Below are positions 43,383-52,639 of a stretch of DNA of 64,000 bases, in pieces. The first letter of the stretch is position 1. Each line of letters begins with the position of its first letter. The notes beneath the pieces were generated by a model. That model was not told the DNA's origin. It was given only the letters and a program-made list of their open reading frames with translations, and searched no databases. Made by a program: the position numbers and the translations under genes. The stretch is from Branchipolynoe longqiensis (Eukaryota > Annelida > Polychaeta > Phyllodocida > Polynoidae), in contig CM059203.1 of NCBI GenBank assembly GCA_030323885.1, forward strand, positions 4,464,001 to 4,528,000, given 5' to 3'.

Positions 43383-44083
43383 GGTCATCATCATCATGCT
43401 GTCGGTCGCGATGCAACAAAGACTGCTTTCACTTGACTGCCGCTCTCCATTTAGCTCTCTGCTGCGAGAGTTATGTCCATGAGTCGGTCTTAATGTCTCT
43501 CAGCTTCATGTTTCTCTTGATGGTATCCTTGAACCGGAGACGAGGGCGCACTCTCTTTCTGTAACCAGAAGACAATTGGGAATAGAGGATCTGCTTTGGT
43601 AGCCTGTCTGATGACATCCTCATGAGGTGTCCAGTCCACCGGAGATTCTTTTTGATCAGAAGATCTTCCATAGAGGGCAGCTCCGTCCGTTCGAATATTT
43701 CCTTATTTGTCACTTTGTCCTTCCAGGTTGGCCTCATGATTGAACGCCAATGTCGCATCATGAAGGCATGCAGCTTTTGCACCTGTGTCTGTACACTGTC
43801 CAAGCCTCGGCTCCGTATAGTAGGGTGGATAGCACGATTGCACGGTAGATCTTGCCTTTGACCTGCATGGACACATGGTGGTTGTTCCAGAGTCTCTGGC
43901 GTAGTCGGCCGAAAGATGTGCTCGCCTTTGCCATCCTCCTCTGTATTTCAGCAGCAATGCGTCCATCACTTTATATAGTGCTTCCGAGGTAGGTAAATTC
44001 CGGAACAGAGTTCAGCTTGTTTCCGTCAACCATGATCTCGGGTTCTTGTAGAGTTCGGCTGGTGTAGCACCTCCGTCTCCGTG
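43383..44083 (-). pseudogene. RTE-like LINE C-terminal region with frameshifts
   Basis: The minus strand encodes the post-RT region. Segments read EVLHQP, NSVPEFTYLGST, a stop, then IQRRMAKAS, FGRLRQRLWNNHHVS and LLYGAE. A 110-residue clean frame (43471-43803) follows, with LHAFMMRHWRSIMR, DKVTNKEIFE, RWTGHLMRM and RKRVRPRLRFKD. The 3' end is GACAGCATGATGATGATGACC. The RT catalytic domain itself is missing (5' truncation). Both edges abut the 23-bp array. Confidence 0.75.
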
Positions 44084-44754
44084 GGTATGTGTAGGGTAAG
44101 TAAGTGGGTAAGTTTAGGGTAACTAAGTGGGTATGTGTAGGGTAAATAAGTGGGTATGTGCAGGCTAATTACATGGGTATGTATAGGGTAACTAAGTGGG
44201 TATGTGTGGGGTAACTAAGTGGGCATGTGTAGGGTAACTAAGTGGGTATGTGTAGGGTAACTAAGTGGATATGTGTAGGGTAACTAAGTGGGTAGGTGTA
44301 TGTTAACTAAGTGTGTATGTGTAGGGTAACTAAGTGTGTATGTGTAGGGTATCTAAGTGAGTATGTATAGGGTAACTAAGTGGGTATGTGTAGGGTAACT
44401 AAGTGAGTATGTACAGGATAACTAAGTGGGTATGTGTAGGGTAAGTAAGTGGGTATGTGTGGGGTAACTAAGTGGGTATCTGTAGGGTAAGTAAGTGGGT
44501 ATGTGTAGGGTAACTAAGTGGATATGTGTAGGGTAACTAAGTCGGTATGTCAGGGTATCTAAGTGAGTATGTATATGTGTTGGGTAATTACATGGTTGTG
44601 TATAGGGTAACTAAGTTGGTATGTGTAAGGCAACTAACTGCGCTTCGGGTAATAAGTAGGGATGTGTAGGTTAATAACCAAAGACCTTATAACAGTGTTA
44701 TACAGTGTTTGTAATAACCTAGCCAGGCCCTCAGAATTTCTGGGATAGGGCAAG

Positions 44755-44830
44755 GAGCAGTGGAATGAGGAAGACCAATTGTCCGCGATTGAAATTTCCC
44801 CTGCTTAATCAACTAATGTTCCAAAATAAT
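44755..44830 (+). mobile_element. SINE-B 3' fragment
   Basis: AGCAGTGGAATGAGGAAGACC to AACTAATGTTCCAAAATAAT; 5'-truncated copy followed by (AAT)n-like sequence. Confidence 0.7.
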
Positions 44831-44959
44831 ATTAATAATAAAAATAATAATCATATTAATAATAATATAATTTGCTGCCAGGCTCAGCAATAGGAAAAGG
44901 GTGGAATTACTAACTAATGATATTAAGAAGTGTTAGTAAGACATGACGGGACAGAACGT

Positions 44960-45158
44960 TGTGAGGTGTATGTACATAGGAAATGATAACAAGACCAGCT
45001 TGTTCCAATAGAACCCCCCCCTCCCACACACACACTGACACTCAACCCCACCATCCCCTCATCCCCAAACACACACTCCTCACTCCCCAACCCACGCACA
45101 CTCATTGTGCTCGCCACAAATCCAGCATGCTGTTCCCGATATGGCCATTTCATATGAA

Positions 45159-45212
<54 letters not shown>
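44960..45212. repeat. CA-rich and (TA)n simple sequence
   Basis: CACACACACTGACACTC-type sequence at 45010-45110 and (TA)n at 45160-45208. Confidence 0.75.
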
Positions 45213-45289
45213 TTCAAGTTTCATATATTTCCAAAGATTCTCTTTTTTTCGGGATGCCCAATGGAAGGTAACCATGCCAAAAGTAGCCA

Positions 45290-45612
45290 GATAACACACC
45301 ACACAGCTACGTACAAGCCTATGATATGTAAATAGGAGTAGGCTAGTCTAGTAATAAGAGTAGAAAAATAAAAACATATATACCAAGAAAATCCAAAAAA
45401 ACTAACATAGGCTACTAACCATACCAACCAATTATCTATCTGCTACTGAAATGCAGGCAATCAAATACCTTATCAGCAGCCACTGTGTGGTAAGATAACA
45501 CCAACACTACAACTGGCCAGCATTGAAAACAAGCCTGGGTACCCGGGCTTATATGCTATGGACAGTATAAATACAGCCTCAATAAAAAAAAAAAAAAAAA
45601 AAAAAAAAAACG
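45290..45612 (+). repeat. Poly(A)-ended dispersed repeat, second copy
   Basis: Matches 3130-3455 (GTACAAGCCTAT, ACAACTGGCCAGCATTGAAA, CTTATATGCTATGGACAG) and ends in an A-run at 45580-45610. Consistent with the 3' end of a retrotransposed element. Confidence 0.6.
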
Positions 45613-45832
45613 ATTGACACAAAACAGCACAGAAACGGTTACACTGAAAACACAAGTACATTTGCTTCAAATCAATATGTATTCTGTTGGGATTATGAAA
45701 TACTTTGTAAAAAACAAATCAGTTTATCCTGAGCAGATGCATAAGTAGATAATGTGTTGATCGTTACAATGGACAAAGTTTTGTCCCATATTGCTATACA
45801 CCTTTTGAGACAGTCTCATATATATATATATA
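45613..45832. mobile_element. Mariner-like MITE (GAGACAGTCTCATATA end)
   Basis: Homologous in reverse to 56229-56497. It shares CACAAAACAGCACAGAAACG, AACGGTTACACTGAAAACAC and CCTTTTGAGACAGTCTCATA. The left end may be replaced by the A-run. Confidence 0.6.
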
Positions 45833-45905
45833 GTGTGTATATATGTATGTGTATCTTTACATACATTTGTACTCAATATATTTATATATAATATATATAT
45901 ATATA

Positions 45906-46153
45906 TATGAAGGGTTCAGGCGCAAAACCATGTAAACGCCTATCCAAACATTAGTTTAAATAAAAGATGTTTTCATGAAAATAAATTTAATTCTCACTAA
46001 TTGCACTTTTAATATGATCACATGGTTGTGGAGCAATGAACAAAAAAAAGGTAGATTTTGTTTAAAAACCAACATTTTGAAGGTTTAATTCCAATGTTTA
46101 TCTCCATTTTTGGATCGGCTTTTACGTGGTTTTGCGTCTGAACTCTTCATATA
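45906..46153. mobile_element. Short MITE with GGTTCAGGCGCAAAACCA ends
   Basis: Ends TGAAGGGTTCAGGCGCAAAA and TTTTGCGTCTGAACTCTTCA are inverted and flanked by TATA. The copy at 54895-55125 has the same ends and interior (TGGAGCAATG, ATTCCAATGTT). Around 240 bp with TA flanks: Tc1/mariner-like. Confidence 0.75.
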
Positions 46154-46655
46154 CAATAAATATATTATATATAAATATATTGAGTACAATTATATGTAAA
46201 GATATACATATATATATACACACTAATATATATATAGATATATATATAAGAAATACAAGAGAATATCCAGAAATATATGAAATTACTGAAATATAAATAT
46301 AATGGTTTATTTGTTGTTTTACGTCCGTGCAACATCTAGGGTCATATCACGACGGGTATAAATATATAGAAATTTAACTATACATAAACAACTAATATAC
46401 TGTAGCACACACAGGAACACACATACAACTAAATCCCAATCGATACAATTATAAGTAAATATATATAAATACATACATGCATATATAAATATACACACAC
46501 AAAACAGACATACATATGTACACACATATACATTTACATATATGCATATTTATACATATTTATACATAAAGATAGTGATAAACCCTTTATCGCGTGTAAT
46601 AATGCCTGCAGTGTCACTCGCCTAGCATGCACTCTCCAGATGTGCCATCAGCGGA
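46154..46655. other. AT-rich spacer with SINE-A tail piece
   Basis: A truncated SINE-A (minus) occupies about 46303-46356 (TTTATTTGTTGTTTTACGTC, CATATCACGACGGGTA). The remainder is TATATACA-type simple sequence. Confidence 0.6.
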
Positions 46656-46659
46656 AGAA

Positions 46660-46884
46660 AAAAAGTTTGTTTTATTTAACGACGCCTCTAGACCATCATC
46701 GGCTATTGGACGTAAAACATTTGGTCATTCTGACATATTTCTTTGGAGGAAACCTGCTGCCGCCACATAGGCTACCCTTTCTGATAAGCAGCAAGGGATC
46801 TTTTATATGCAATTTCCCACAGACAGGACAGCACATACCACAGCCTTTGATGAACCAGTTGTGGCCAATGGTTGGAACGGAAAT
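46660..46884 (-). mobile_element. SINE-C copy, head missing
   Basis: AAGTTTGTTTTATTTAACGA through GGAGGAAACC, GGGATCTTTTATATGC, TGATGAACCAGTTGTGG; it stops before the tRNA-like head, a 5' truncation in element sense. Confidence 0.8.
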
Positions 46885-46894
46885 AATCTACCTT

Positions 46895-47095
46895 ACTTCA
46901 GCATGAAGTAACTTTTAATTGAAATGGGTAACATTTCAGATATTGGAATTGCAAAATTATGAAAATAATTTTGGCGAGCACAGCAAAATTCTGACAACAT
47001 TGGCTTCTGCCGTAACAGGTTCTATTCAACTGCCTCAATGTTCCCTTCTGTGTGGCAACACATTGTAAAATATTCCAATAATTACACATTGGTGG
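46895..47095. mobile_element. TTAA-end MITE fragment TM-5
   Basis: AAGTAACTTTTAATTGAAAT, GTAACAGGTTCTATTCAACTG and TGTTCCCTTCTGTG are TM interior blocks. Confidence 0.5.
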
Positions 47096-47199
47096 GTGAT
47101 GTGAACTGGTCTATAAGGGATTACAAATGGTCTATAAAGGTAAATGATGTAATGTGACCAAATGCATATGGTATTGTGTAGTGTTGGTGATCCTTTACT

Positions 47200-47503
47200 T
47201 ATATTAGATAGATATTGTGTGTTCTATAGATAGTGTGAGAGGGCACTACTATTAGTGTGATGGAGGCTTAGCAGCTCTGCTCACAACCCCCTCCCCCCCA
47301 ACTGTTAGATATGGAACACTGCACACTCAGACACAACAGGGCACGCCATCTTGGATCTAGCAACCACTATCTAATAATAAACCTGAGGGGGCAAGCTCTC
47401 TGTCTTTCTGTACACTTTATACTCTGCCTTTCTTCTACTTGCCTGTAGTGATTTTCTATTTAGCCTGCCTACACAACTACAGCTGCCAGCCATCGACTTT
47501 ACA
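47200..47503 (+). mobile_element. Candidate solo LTR (plus)
   Basis: AATAATAAACCTGAGG (poly(A) signal), TACTTGCCTGTAGTGATTTT, GCCTGCCTACACAACTACAG and the end GACTTTACA match the reverse of 4408-4760. The 5' edge is uncertain. Confidence 0.45.
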
Positions 47504-47529
47504 ACATGGCTAATACGTGCACCAGTATC

Positions 47530-47770
47530 TAAAGCCCCATTCAGACACACACATTAAACTGGTTTAACTAACCCAGTTTAACTAAACAGTTTTAACTAAA
47601 CCGGTTTAACTAAACATGTTTAACTAATCCGGTTTAATATGTGTGTGAACATGGCGCTAAATCAGTTTAGTGCTAAATCGACTCCACTAGTTTGCTTCAT
47701 GTCAACCAGTTTGTGAATTAAACCAGTTGAACTAAACCGGTTTAACTCTGCACACATGAACACAGCTTAC
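47530..47770. mobile_element. Harbinger-like element HB-6 inside a TM element
   Basis: TAAAGCCCCATTCAGACAC at the left and CATGAACACAGCTTA at the right. The interior is an array of GGTTTAACTAAACC palindromes. The sequences outside (CACCAGTATC to the left, GTTAGATATGTAGAATTAAA to the right) are adjacent in intact TM elements. Confidence 0.65.
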
Positions 47771-47870
47771 GTTAGATATGTAGAATTAAATTTAGATAAC
47801 TCTCCTGGTTTTGAAAATTTGATGTTTTCATCGGACTATGCAGCTTGAAATAATGCAGCACGCATCATCC
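47771..47870. mobile_element. TM right end after HB-6
   Basis: TTAGATATGTAGAATTAAAT, GGTTTTGAAAATTTGATG and CATCGGACTATGCAGCTT: the terminal part of a TM element. Confidence 0.6.
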
Positions 47871-48113
47871 CCATGGCCTTCTGCTTGTTAGCTTTTTCAT
47901 TTCTGTTGTTTGTCTGACCTCAAAACCTTCACAAGGTCCACCTGTAGGCTAAGCATGTAACTCAAAGAGGGAGGAAAAAACTTAAAAAAATATCCAGTCA
48001 TATATTACCTGCAGGCATGCCAGTCAAATTCTCTACTTGATATTTCCAAATGCAAATTAAAGATTGTTACGCAGCTGTCTATATACGACTTTGCAGAGAT
48101 AGAGTTCATGTCC
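47871..48113. other. No feature recognised
   Basis: No repeats or ORFs of note. Confidence 0.4.
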
Positions 48114-48126
48114 TGTTACAAGTTAT

Positions 48127-50085
48127 CATCATCAATCAATGGGTGCCGGCTGCTCGAAGAAGGTTGGCTGCAATGGACCTCCATCTCTTCCTGTCATTCG
48201 TTCCTCTCACACATTCCGCATAGCTCATTGCTGTCCACTCAGTGATGTTGTCCATCCATGTTGTTCTCCTTCTCCCTCTTGGTCTTTTCCCTTCTATCTT
48301 CCCTTCCAGTGTCGTATCATGTGGCCAAAGTATTTAATTTTTCTGTTTTTGATCGTTTGTATTATCTGTCTCTTTATTTTCATTCTTGTTAGGACCTCCA
48401 CGTTGCTTATCATTGCTGTCCATGGAATTTTTAACATTCTTCTGTATTGCCACATTTCAAATGCCTCGAGCTTTGTTGTTATTGCTTTCTTCAAAGTCCA
48501 TGTCTCGCAGCAATATAAAAGTGTAGACCACACATAGCATTTTAGCAGTCGGAGTCTTGTTTTTATATTTATGTCTCTAGATGTTAGTACTTTCTGCATC
48601 TTTAGAAATGTTGTTTTGGCAATGTTTATTCTCCGTTTAATCTCTCTTTCACATCCGCCATCACTAGTTATTAAATGGCCCAGATACACAAATGACTCTA
48701 CCTGCTCCAAGATTACACCATTAACTTTTATCTCTGCTCTTGGTTTGTATTCCTTTCTGCTGACAACCATGGATTTTGTCTTCTTTACATTCATTTTGAG
48801 GCCACATCTCTCACTTTTTTCTTTTACTTCATCCACTATATCTTGTAGTCGATTTGACGTTAAGGCTAGCAGTGCTGTATCGTCTGCGTATCTTGTGTTA
48901 TTGATATTTCCACCTCCAACATTTATTCCTATGATGTCATCTATTTCTCTGAAAATCATTTCCGTATAAATGTTGAAAAGACTAGGTGATAGAACACATC
49001 CTTGTCGCACTCCACATTTGATCTTCACTTCTGGTGTCAATGAGTCTCCAATTCTTACAGCAGCATACTGTTCCCAGTAGAGGTTGGCCACAAGCCGAAC
49101 GTCCTTACCGTCTAGACCAATTTTTTGTAGAGCTTCTATGAGTTTCTTATGATGTACTTTGTCAAATGCTTTAGCGTAGTCTATATAACATATGTATATA
49201 TCCTTATCTACTTCTAGGTGTCTCTCAATTATTGTTCTCATGTTAAAAATGGCTTCCCTTGTTCCACTGTTTGGTCTGAATCCAAATTGCTCTTCTGATA
49301 CTTCTCGAGTACTTAAAAAAAAAATCCTTTCTAGTAGTATTTTGAGTAAAGCTTTAATAACATGGCTCATGAGGCTTATTGTTCTGAAATCCGAGCATTC
49401 CACCGCTTTTGGTTTCTTACGAAGGGCAATAAATATAGATTTTCTTAAGTCTGATGGAATATATCCGGTGTTATATATATCATTAAAAAGAGCAGTTATC
49501 CTTGTGATGCTAGCTCCCTCGAAAGCTTTTAACATTTCAGAAGAGATATCGTCTGTTCCTACTGCTTTCCCATTCAGAAGTTGCCCAATGGCTCTTATTA
49601 CTTCGCTCTCCAGAATAGGAAGCCCATCAGTATTCCTCATCTCAGGTATTTCCTCTCTCTGCCTGTCAAAATGTTCTTCGATATATTCAGACCATCTATG
49701 AGAGACTTCCTCTTCATCAAAAAGTAGTTGTCCTTCCTTATTCTTGATACACCCTCTTTGTTTGGAAGACTGCTTATTATTTGTCATTTCTCTGACCCTT
49801 TCGTACATATCCCTTGTCTGATGATTGTTTTCAAGGGTTTCTATTTCCTCACATTTCGATCTCAGCCATCTTTCTTTTTCTTGGGAGCACTTGTTCTTTA
49901 CTTCCCTGTCCATTCCATGGTATTTCATTGTATTCTTATGTATCTTCCTCTCTTTCATTAGTTGTAGGATTTCATCTGTCATCCATGCCTTCTGTGTTAC
50001 CCTTTTTTTCAGTGGGAGCAATATTTCATTTGTTTGTTTTAGGCTTTCCTTGAAACACTTCCAGTTATTCTCCATTTTTGATTCT
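48127..50085 (-). mobile_element. 5'-truncated RTE LINE with perfect 13-bp target duplication
   Basis: TGTTACAAGTTAT occurs at 48114-48126 and 50086-50098, framing the insertion exactly. The 3' end (minus sense) finishes with the stop TGA and a short (TGA)n tail at 48127-48138, as in RTE elements. The 5' end breaks inside the coding region (the frame is already open at 50085), so the endonuclease domain is missing. This is a textbook target-primed, 5'-truncated insertion. Confidence 0.93.
48294..50075 (-). CDS. RTE reverse transcriptase, 5'-truncated, 593 codons
   Basis: Encodes the LINE reverse transcriptase that would copy element RNA at a nicked target. Landmarks: residues 1-150, endonuclease-RT linker; FGFRPNSG 264-271; motif A YIDYAKAFDKV 297-307; RQGCVLSPSLFN 357-368; catalytic YADD 396-399; FVYLGHLI 458-465; then a C-terminal region with RRMLKIPW and IKYFGHMIRH. 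All RT motifs are intact. The start Met is internal, since upstream codons are open to the truncation point. Near 48305 a one-base frame change ends the ORF early: the family C-terminus (RPRGRRRTTWMDN, WRSIAANLL) continues in the next frame to a TGA at 48136-48138. It is well preserved compared with the other two RTE copies (22.2 and 62.1 kb), suggesting a younger insertion. Confidence 0.88.
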   Translation of the reverse strand: MENNWKCFKESLKQTNEILLPLKKRVTQKAWMTDEILQLMKERKIHKNTMKYHGMDREVKNKCSQEKERWLRSKCEEIETLENNHQTRDMYERVREMTNNKQSSKQRGCIKNKEGQLLFDEEEVSHRWSEYIEEHFDRQREEIPEMRNTDGLPILESEVIRAIGQLLNGKAVGTDDISSEMLKAFEGASITRITALFNDIYNTGYIPSDLRKSIFIALRKKPKAVECSDFRTISLMSHVIKALLKILLERIFFLSTREVSEEQFGFRPNSGTREAIFNMRTIIERHLEVDKDIYICYIDYAKAFDKVHHKKLIEALQKIGLDGKDVRLVANLYWEQYAAVRIGDSLTPEVKIKCGVRQGCVLSPSLFNIYTEMIFREIDDIIGINVGGGNINNTRYADDTALLALTSNRLQDIVDEVKEKSERCGLKMNVKKTKSMVVSRKEYKPRAEIKVNGVILEQVESFVYLGHLITSDGGCEREIKRRINIAKTTFLKMQKVLTSRDINIKTRLRLLKCYVWSTLLYCCETWTLKKAITTKLEAFEMWQYRRMLKIPWTAMISNVEVLTRMKIKRQIIQTIKNRKIKYFGHMIRHWKGR

Positions 50086-50106
50086 TGTTACAAGTTATAC
50101 ATGCTG

Positions 50107-50405
50107 GTTAATTGGTTGGTTGTTGGAGTTTTATGTCCTGCCAACATCTAAGGTCATATCGGGACTGGTCCCGACTTGTGACAGTGCGCACTTATGGCAA
50201 TTTTATATTAATTCTGACCCACTGGGAAATCAGGCCACCGGCACCATGACCCGAAATCCTCGCCCTATCCTATTAATGCTGAGCGCCAGGCTAGGAAGCA
50301 ACAAGTATCAATTTTATAAGTCATTGGTTTGACTCGTCCGGGAACCAAACTCCCGACCTTCCTCACGGGAAGCCTGCGCTCTGCCGATTGGGCTATCGCG
50401 TCCGG
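50107..50405 (-). mobile_element. SINE-A copy
   Basis: Inserted right beside the RTE element. The head end reads GATTGGGCTATCGCGTCCGG with GGAACCAAACTCCC at box B (degraded). Part of the body between CCCGAAATCC and TCGCCCTATCC is deleted. Confidence 0.8.
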
Positions 50406-50591
50406 TAGGTTCAAGTTCTGCACTGGTGGTGGTGATCCCTTCATTTCCAAATTCACCCGCACGATATTAATTCGATAACCCAGATACTGGACATGCCATG
50501 CGTGGCATTCTTTTGAACCATCCCTGTTCACATAATGTGAGACCGGGCGCGATGGCCGAAACCGTAGAGCTCGTACCTCGCGTGCGAGAGA

Positions 50592-50932
50592 TGTTTGTTT
50601 GTTGTTGTTTTACGTCCTAGCAACATCTAAGGTCATATCAGGACGGGTTCCGACTTGTGACAGTGCGCACTCATGTCGACTTTATAGTGCTGCCCCACTG
50701 GGAGACCAGGCCACCAGCACCATGACCTGATATCCCACTCAGTCACATTATCATGACACTGAGCCAACCACTCCTTGCCCTATCCTAATAATGCCGAGCA
50801 CCTGGCTAGGAAGCAACAAGTATCAATTTTTAAGTCATTGGTTTGACTCGACCAGGGTTCAAACCCACGATCCCATGGTCTACCAACATGGGAGACGGAT
50901 GCTCTAACTCATTCGGCCATCCAGTCTGCGAC
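50592..50932 (-). mobile_element. SINE-A copy nested in SINE-A
   Basis: Full length, reversed; tail TTTGTTTGTTGTTGTTTTAC to head GGCCATCCAGTCTG. It splits the head of the outer copy from its B-box region. Confidence 0.85.
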
Positions 50933-51151
50933 AGATCGGAACTTCCGTTCCCGTTGGAGTCAAACCAATGACTTATGAAATTGATACTTGTCACTTCTTA
51001 GCCTAGCGCTGGGATAGGGCAAGGACTGATTAGCTCAGTTTCAGGATAATGTGACTGACTGGGATATCGGGTCATGATGGTGGTGGCCTGATTTCCAAGT
51101 GGGGCAGCACTATAAAGTCGCCACGAGCGCACACTGTCATAAGTCGGTACC

Positions 51152-51449
51152 CTTGAAGATTTCTTGAAGATTTATACTTCCTATCATGGATACGTCTGAC
51201 TAGACTTGTTTTCACCATTAGACAGTTTGTTGATAGAAAGCCTGAGCCTACACTTTTACCGACCCTCTGGATTTTTAACCTCCCACACCACATAGACATG
51301 ACGATGTAAGTTATACACAGTGGTGGAAATCCAAATTGACAGAGGTGGGGGTGGGGGGCACGGGGAATCGAACCACTGACCTTCAGATTAGCAGTCCGAC
51401 CTAGAAAAAAAGTCAGACACTCTAACCACTCTGCCATAGAGAACACCAC
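51152..51449 (-). mobile_element. SINE-B copy (variant tail) nested in SINE-A
   Basis: The left part has the alternative tail GAAGATTTATACTTCCTATC and CTTGTTTTCACCATTAGAC. Box B GGAATCGAACC and box A complement CCACTCTGCCA are at the right. The outer SINE-A is cut between GTCGGTACCC and CCTGATATGACC. Confidence 0.85.
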
Positions 51450-51584
51450 CTGATATGACCCTAGATGTTGCCAAGATTTAAAACTCCAACAATAATCGAC
51501 CAGTCATACTGTGAGAGAGCTACTGGATATTTGTAAAGGACAAACACGATACTTATAATTCAAGGTGGGAGAGTGTAGAGAGGT

Positions 51585-52150
51585 GTACAGACCTCCCGAG
51601 GGGAAAAAGGTCACGTGCGTAGGTAGGCATGGGTAGTTTAATTTCATCGGGGAGCCGAGATAGTCTAAGGATTAGAATGCTAGTCATCCTCGAATGGCAG
51701 AATTGTGGGTTCGAGACCCGCTCTAATTGGGAAGTTTTGTTTTCCTTCGCAACCCTCCTTAAATGGCTCGGGCACAAATGCGTTACGGCGTGCTTGCTTT
51801 TGTTTGTTGTTGTTTTACATCCTAGCAACATCTACGGTCATATCAGGATGGGTACCATCTTGTGACAGTGCGCACTCATGGTGACTTTATAGTGCTGCTC
51901 CACTGGTAGACCAGGCCACCAGCACCATGACATGATATCCCACTCAGTCACATTACCCTGACACTGAGCCAAACAATCCTTGCCATATCCTAATAATGCC
52001 GAGTGCCAGGCTAGGAAGCGACAAGTATTAATTTTTAAGTCATTGGTTTGACTCGACCAGGGTTCGAACCCACGACCCCACGATCTACCAACACGGGAGA
52101 CGGACGCTCTAACTCATTCGGCCATCCCGTCTGGTGCGGCTTGCTTGGGG
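51585..52150 (+). mobile_element. Fifth tRNA-derived SINE (SINE-E), split by SINE-A
   Basis: GGGGAGCCGAGATAGTCTAA is a box-A-like start and GGGTTCGAGACCC is box B, 62 bases later, then CGCAACCCTCCTTAAATGGC. A reversed SINE-A occupies 51792-52136. GGCGTGCTTGC and GCGGCTTGC around it may be a degraded duplication. Only one copy is seen in the window, so the family status is inferred from the pol III boxes. Confidence 0.5.
51792..52136 (-). mobile_element. SINE-A copy
   Basis: Full length with perfect box B (GGGTTCGAACCC) and head CCATCCCGTCTGGT, one of the least diverged copies in the window. Confidence 0.88.
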
Positions 52151-52630
52151 CGACCATAAGTCGCCGCATCGGCCAGACCGTACGGTAACCGCACAGTGAG
52201 TTACATGCAGTTATTTTGCTTGCCACAAGGGTTGCAGTTGTTTTAAGTTGTAGTCATTTTAACTTCACAAAATCGCAATGGCGCAGGCCGCAAGTATCCC
52301 CACAACACCGTACAGTCACTTTATTTTACATTAATGAAAAGAGCATAAACAGGAATATCAATATGGTACAATATTCATGTTTGTGTGATCAATATTAAGA
52401 AGGTTACAGCGTTTTTATATATTAAATAACATGTAAAAAAACAAACAAAATGCCTTGCGTGACCGTACGATTTGTGAATAGATAAACCACAGACCGTAAC
52501 GCCGCAACATTTGCATAAACTGCAAGCCACATTGCAGACCGTAGGCAATCGCAGCATTTGTGACCTAGGCATAAGACAACAACAATCCAAATGAGCACAT
52601 ATCTGGAAATAGTTCTTTCATTCACAGCTC
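52150..52630. other. Unassigned, CGCAA/ACCGTACG motif-rich
   Basis: GACCGTACG/CGTACGG and GCCGCA motifs recur in both orientations, as in the motif-dense inverted-repeat elements, but no clear termini were found. Confidence 0.35.
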
Positions 52631-52639
52631 AGTAACATA

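Larger units (their letters stand above)
41860..44680. repeat. 23-bp satellite, interrupted by insertions
   Basis: Unit GTGGGTATGTGTAGGGTAAC + TAA. The continuous block is 44084-44680 (about 25 units). Isolated remnants lie at about 41860-41950, 42362-42445, 42828-42865 and 43367-43382, i.e. between and beside inserted elements, showing that one array was opened several times. Confidence 0.8.
50536..51495 (+). mobile_element. SINE-A copy interrupted twice
   Basis: Outer plus copy: head GGCGCGATGGCCGAAACCGT at 50542-50590, body 50936-51151 and tail 51451-51492 (CCTGATATGACCCTAGATG, CCAACAA). The gaps hold SINE-A minus (50592-50932) and SINE-B minus (51152-51449). Confidence 0.8.
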
